Source: Climacium dendroides
Taxonomy: Eukaryota > Streptophyta > Bryopsida > Hypnales > Climaciaceae
NCBI GenBank assembly: GCA_950106755.1
Contig: OX467083.1
Location: forward strand, 38,516,555 to 38,580,554
DNA length: 64,000 bases
Direction of reading: 5' to 3'
Shown here: positions 58,650-64,000 of the stretch, piece after piece
Position numbering within the stretch: position 1 is the stretch's first letter
How the letters are laid out: each line of letters opens with the position of its first letter
The notes under the pieces: model-generated
What the model was told of the DNA's origin: nothing
Database searches by the model: none
What the model saw: only the letters and a program-made list of their open reading frames with translations
Program-made: the position numbers and the translations under genes

Positions 58650-61132
58650 AATATGTAGTAAGCACAAGTCTTGTTAGTTGGGACATTTCATGCATGAGAA
58701 GTGGATGAGTGCAAATCTTGTCAAATGGGGACATTTCATGAGAAGTGGGTGGCATTTACTTAGAATGGCAACTTGGGGATGATTATATAAAACCACGCTA
58801 CAAAACTCTTGACAAATTTTTACATATTTCCCGTGGTGTGCTACTTGCCCATCAATTGTTGCTCCATATACAACCAGCATTGTGGCATCAAAATGCAAAC
58901 ATTTTACAAAACAATATGAAATGAGATTCGTGAGGTCAAAACAAATTTCCATTGAGCAATATTGAAAAGTATTGGTTGCATAGATTAGTACCCTACAAAT
59001 AGACTAGGGTGTATGTAAAATATAATACCTACATTGAGACTAGGGTGTGAGTATTCGGCTCATTTCAAGCTCAATTAGTTTATAAAATCGGTAGCCATAA
59101 AGAACCTATTGATTATGCCAAGATTAGATGCTTGCTTTGCCAATCATGATGATTCTTGCCGATTCTATCGAATACACCCCCTCCTAGTCTTAATGCCAAA
59201 GAGTGGGTAGAGGTGTGTAGATTATATAGACCAATTTGTTCTACAAGCCTGCCTTAGGGCTCATTGTTCTGTAGAATCTGCAAACCTCTACCCGCTCTTA
59301 AGTACAAAATTGAAATCCTAAAATACAATGTAGACATGAATAAGCATTGCATAGACCTAAACTATAATTGTATTTGTAAACACTAACCTCATGTCTTTGA
59401 ACACCAAACTTTCTATTAAAAAAACCTCTGTAAATATACAAACCTCCAATAATGAATAATTGCTATAATGAACATCCAAGTGCTTGAGATTGATTGTTAT
59501 GCTATGCCATCCTCATTTGCAAAAACCTAAAGCTCCTTTTGACAAGAAGTATCCAACAAAAACTTATTTTTCTATCGTCTCAAATCACAAAGATAGGTGT
59601 GAATGGCACATAATTGTGTGAAACTTAACGTTTCTGTTGTCCCATGTGCTTTGTGAGAGTTAAAGCTTTATTAGATTGTTAATTTGCCAAATGGATACTT
59701 CACCTAAAGCCAAGTGCATAGGTACTTTAAGCTCTAAACAAAATATGAATTTGTTATAAATTTTTGAAGTATATTGTCTAAATAGCCCAAAGGAGCCACT
59801 AGAACCCTTAAACTAAACAATGAACATAAGGTGCTTTCTTAGTGGTCATATTACTCATCTAAATTGGTTGCAATATTTTCTTGAAATAGTCACTACTCAT
59901 TGCATTAAAATAGACACTTTTTGCAATGCTTTCACATTCAAAAGTTCCTATTGTAGTCACTAACTCACCCTAAGCTTTTATTGTAGTCACTATTCATTAC
60001 ATTTAGCCCAAATTTCAATGATGAAAAATGACATCTTTAGGCAAAATGGATGATTAACTAATGACAAGGCTATTTCTTCGATGTTTGCAATGAATACAAT
60101 GTTTGCAATGGATTCATCTACCTTTACATAAGACAAATTCTACAATCTACATCATATAACAATATTATTTAGTATTGTTTTAAATAAAAAGCATGACTAC
60201 TCAAGTTGATTCAATTAGTGTATTTTACTAGTACTAGTTTGAGAGAGAAATAGTGACATTCTTGAGAAGGATAGTACTCCACACTTCAAGAACAATGAAA
60301 ATTTCTAAGTTGATTAAGAGGGAAAAGGATCTATTACTATCATTCCAATTGTTGAATATAACAACATCTATTGTGGCATATTTCTACATCCATTCCAACC
60401 CAATCCAATATACACGTTTTTTTATTATATGTACAATACAACCTCTATTCATAATTTTAATTCTCCTTTTGCTTCTAACAAGGTTGAACAAATAACTTAA
60501 ACTATTTTATAATTGAAACCATGCTCAAATACTCATTCATTTAGATGATTTTAAGTGTAAGGTAGAAGTGCCTATTTATGATAGTCCCCTTGTGATGGTT
60601 TTATAAGGTGACCTATTATTGACAACAATTGGATGTATTGTTCATTGAAAAAGATTCTTTGTTTGTACCTTCTCGTCCACTCATCTCTCTTCCCTCCTTT
60701 ATTAGGGAAAAGTGTCCAAACTAACAATAATAAGTGAGTCTGTAAAACAAGAATGGGTCTGAATGAAAAATCCAAATTTATATTGAATAAAATATTCACT
60801 TTTGAGATTTAATTTTTTTAAATTTTTTTATTCTACCTCATTTTTATGTTTGCACACATTGAACTCAATTTCTCAACAAATTTCCCATATCCTAAACGCT
60901 GAAATGCTTACGCTATCAGAAATAGGTACCTCTACTATAGTTACTTTAATACGGAACATTCTTCCTAAGGGACCTATCCGGATACTTAGTGCCCGATACC
61001 CGACAGATGATAGGGTATAATCGGTACATCAACCTTCAACAGCGAAATTGTGTGCACAGTGCGACTCTCCAGGCTGTTTTCGACGACTTGTGTGTTAAGC
61101 TTACGAGGCTAATTGTCGATCTTTTTGCAGCT
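58650..61132. other. AT-rich intergenic stretch and BRE leader
   Basis: No credible gene up to about 60900. From about 60920 composition becomes more mixed, presumably the BRE promoter and leader. CTTTTTGCAG immediately before the BRE start codon looks like a splice acceptor, so a leader intron is possible. Confidence 0.45.
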
Positions 61133-64000
61133 ATGGCGATGGTGCAGCACCCACCGCCTTCGTCGTCGTCGTCCACGTCTGGGTCTGCCGCTGTGCCATC
61201 CTGGTTACAAGCGCAGCTGCAGTATTTACGCACGCACTCGCCCATTCCTCTCAAGGTCTGTAAAGGACGCATCCCCTTCCGCTTATGTGATTCTGTGGTT
61301 GACTGTTTGGGCAATAGAAACAACCTATGGATCTAGGTATTTCTAATTGAAAAGAACTAAGAGAGAAGGGGTGGGTGCTTCATTGAACCATGACAAAGGT
61401 GGCTAACATTTGTCCACCAGGGTTTTTTTGTGGTCAAGAGGTCGAATGGTGCGTTATGGCTGAAAATCCTAGTGTAGTATTGGTATCTCAATGTCTTCGT
61501 TTTTGATTTCCATGTATAATTTATATTTAGGTTGGTGTCAAATTGGTGCTAAAACATGGATTGCCCGTCAATCACTATTGGAGACACAGGATCTGTGTCT
61601 GGTTGTCGTGTTTGGGGATCCTGTTGTTGTGTTAAGCGCAGTTTGTCCATTGGCACGGTCTTCAAGCTTTGTCTAATTCCGGAATGTGCACAGGTTGAAA
61701 ATTTGCGATCGGGCGCTCGCAATGGTTTGGTCTTGGATCGCTTTTCCTTGTTCATACCGTGCTGCCTTTCGTACATTAAATGTATGTTCCCTTCATCCTT
61801 TAGTGTTAGAAAATGATTCAGCATCCTCGCTTTTGAATGTGTAGCTTTGAGATGAATTCAGCACAAATATTTAGGGTTTAGGGTTTAGATTTGTTGAAAA
61901 TTGACTTTGATTAGAAGAATTCTGTATGGCAGGGGAGGTTTTTTACAATGGCAACGACATACGTGTGGCACCCGATTTTATATTTGGCACTGGGGATGAC
62001 ACCTTCCAACCACTTTCTGATAACTCAGAGCTTTCACCATGGTTTTACTTGCGAGACTGGACAGCTACTGATCCCACTAGGCTTTTGAAACTGATTCTTG
62101 TAATGAGGTTAGTGACTTTCCTCGTGTATTTTTCCGTGATTTTCTAGGTGCTGACTTGCTTGTATTTCCTCCCACTGGTTTCTGCGACCTTGGCCTTCAG
62201 GATTGTGCCAGATATGGAAAAACATGACTTCAGAAAAATTTGATCGTCTCAAGAAATTTAGACATCATGTGGAGTTTGATCATGGAGAGTCAAGATAAGA
62301 AACATGCAATTCACGGGAGATCTCCCCTTGGGGTGGCCTATGATCATCACTTGCCTGTACTTGCATGGAAGGTGCTTGTATCACTGTACAAAATATTTAG
62401 CTCACAACTTCAATCAATTGAATAGGGATGTTTCCATGATCGACCTACTTATTGACCATCTCCCCATTCCACATTTCATCATGATTGATGTCCAGAAATC
62501 ACGGAAAGTTTAATTTACTGAAACCCTATTTACAACTTTCATATGCTACCTTATAATCAATTATGGAATTGATATGGGCATGATTACATCGCTCCTGCTT
62601 TCTGCTTGCAGCCTCTAGCATCAAGCCATGAACGTGACTGTTATCCTTGCCATCGCTGCTGACTCATGCTCTTCTCCTAGTTGTTGGGCTTCCTCACTGA
62701 CATTTGTGTCCTTGCAGGGTGTTGTATTTGCAATACCAGCGGAAAAAGGTGGGAGAAATAAGTGATGAACGCGTCCGCTTTGAGATGAGCACAGTCGCTT
62801 CTATGCAGGTGTGTTATATTTTTGCCCATATTGAACAAGTATTTCCTGCTCTTGTAAATATTTTCATGGCTACACTCCATTTCATGTTCACTTTCGCCCT
62901 TGTGTTGATAGTTGTGGGAGATGTTGGGTTTAACGAACGTGGGGATGACCCTACTTTGCAGGGTCTGGAGATGTGCGTGATAGGTTCATCTGATGGGGTA
63001 GGTTATTTATTTATTTATATATTTTGAAGTGTTGTTAAGCCTTGCTTTGCTAGACAGCTTAAAGGCCTTCGGTCTTTCAGATTTTAATTTTTTATCAATT
63101 GGTAGTTAAAAACCGTTTTGGACAAATATGGGCTGATAGCATTGCATACATGATGAACTAACATCTGCTTTTGTTGTGTTGATTGCAAATTGGAGTTCTT
63201 CACCTTTTCTATTTAAATTTGTGTTTGCTTATCATTCGGGGGTTCATGGTTGAGCAGATGGAGGAGGTGAACTTTGCCATTCCACTAAAGCAGGAGGAGG
63301 AGGATAATCCTCTCTCTGCTACGACTGCGCAGGGTTCCTCCACTCTTATGAGCGACATTTCGCTGCAAGTACGATTCTATTCACTATACGTATAGATTTG
63401 TGTTTACAATCACAATGCGGTATTCTTCGGCCCTTATAGTAGAGGTGAATGGGTTGTGCTCTTTTTTTTCTGACTTGTCTGGTAGGAACTGTAACCTCAT
63501 GCGTACTGCATATTAAATCCTTGAGTTTCTCAAGGCATGTAAGATGTATGTTCTCTCAATTTTTTGTAGCTTATTTTTGGTGGACACGAAGAGATTTTTG
63601 ACGAAAGCAGGCTGTCGTCTATCTATAATCTCAGTCTCATTGACCATTACTTCCTATTGTGGAATGCAGGTAAAATTTCCATTACAAAGAGGTCAAACAG
63701 GAGGAAGCGCCCCTCAGCTGAAGTTAGTGGCACCTGAATCTATAAGAGATGTATTTGATGTTGAGGATGTCAAACTCCCTGAATGGCCTGAGCACATGTG
63801 AGTTATCAACCTCCTTTTGGTAATGTATTGTATAATTGGGTGACATTGGCATTCGTCAAGAACGGAGTACTCATCTGATTTCTACACGACCTGATAGAAA
63901 TGGTTCCCGTCATGCAACAGGTGTCTCGTGGAGTACATACCAACACTGCAACTTACTATACAGCAACAGGTCTGCTTTGTCATTTTTTTAAATGCTCAGA
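61133..64000 (+). CDS. BRE: BRE/BABAM2 (BRCC45), 3' end beyond window
   Basis: Scaffold subunit of the K63-specific deubiquitinase complexes (BRISC and the BRCA1-A type), built from ubiquitin E2-variant folds. Eight in-phase exons are visible: 61133-61255, 61694-61781, 61933-62107, 62718-62808, 62962-62997, 63258-63368, 63670-63797, 63921-63969, giving the first 267 residues; by family length about 100 more lie past the right edge. Seen: VPSWLQAQLQYLRTHSPIPL near the start, LDRFSLFIPCCLSYI, WEVFYN, RVAPDFIFGTGDD, LRDWTATDPTRLLKLI, LYLQYQRKKVGEISDERVRF, EVNFAIPL, APQLKLV and VDVKLPEWPEHM-like text. An acidic insert (KQEEEDNPLSATTAQG) seems lineage-specific. The last exon ends at a GT donor at 63970, so the gene is cut inside an intron. 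Confidence 0.9.
61870..61888 (+). repeat. Telomere-like repeat in BRE intron 2
   Basis: TTTAGGGTTTAGGGTTTAG, about 2.7 units of the plant telomere heptamer, lies 45 nt before the exon 3 acceptor. It may be an interstitial telomere insertion from repair, or a telo-box cluster. Confidence 0.6.

Noticed and set aside
1..64000. tRNA, rRNA or snRNA genes
   Set aside because: I looked for T-loop-like GTTCRA motifs in clover-leaf context and for known snRNA openings and found none convincing; a covariance-model scan would be decisive.

Overview
This is a nuclear window from a land plant. Six spliced or intact protein genes match plant families closely: a calcium-dependent protein kinase, DNA polymerase delta small subunit, PIG-G/GPI7, an SRRM1-type PWI/RS splicing coactivator, a plastid-type SET protein and BRE/BABAM2. 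Introns are mostly 90-600 nt, U-rich, GT-AG; leaders carry TTAGGGTTT telo-boxes. Compact genes separated by long AT-rich repeat tracts, plus an intronless GC-rich CDPK, would suit a bryophyte or other early-diverging land plant, but that placement is a guess.

Layout: 1-5.4 kb is AT-rich repeat DNA (TIR-bounded elements, a triplicated ~275-bp unit, two foldback elements). 6.5-8.1 kb (+) is an intact single-exon CDPK with an uORF-rich leader. 9.3-15.7 kb is intergenic with a paired inverted element and two short retroposed insertions with target duplications. 15.9-20.7 kb (+) is POLD2 in 14 exons. 21.3-25.2 kb is AT-rich repeats. 25.4-32.3 kb (-) is PIGG in 16 exons, with a GC-AG intron, a possible 54-nt cassette exon and a transposon-like insertion in an intron. 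33-34.5 kb holds more TIR elements. 35.8-40.8 kb (+) is the SRRM1-like gene (12 exons, one of 15 nt). 40.8-53 kb is intergenic, with a perfect 26-bp-TIR MITE at 44 kb, a doubtful small ORF, minisatellites, and a nested insertion just upstream of the SET gene. 53.4-57.7 kb (+) is the SET gene in 11 exons. 57.7-61.1 kb is intergenic with minisatellites. 61.1-64.0 kb (+) is the 5' two thirds of BRE, running off the window.

The genes are housekeeping functions with no operon-like logic: replication (POLD2), DNA-damage/K63-ubiquitin complexes (BRE), pre-mRNA splicing (SRRM1), GPI-anchor synthesis (PIGG), calcium signalling (CDPK) and a plastid SET protein. I see no gene cluster, CRISPR or defence-type system. 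The most noteworthy things are the dispersed TTAACCC(C/T)TAAA-ended element families that sit close to gene 5' ends, the nested insertion that splits one such copy, the PIGG cassette exon resembling its catalytic-loop exon, and the intronless CDPK. Exon coordinates were derived by hand from reading frame, GT-AG sites and remembered family sequence; no database or transcript was consulted.
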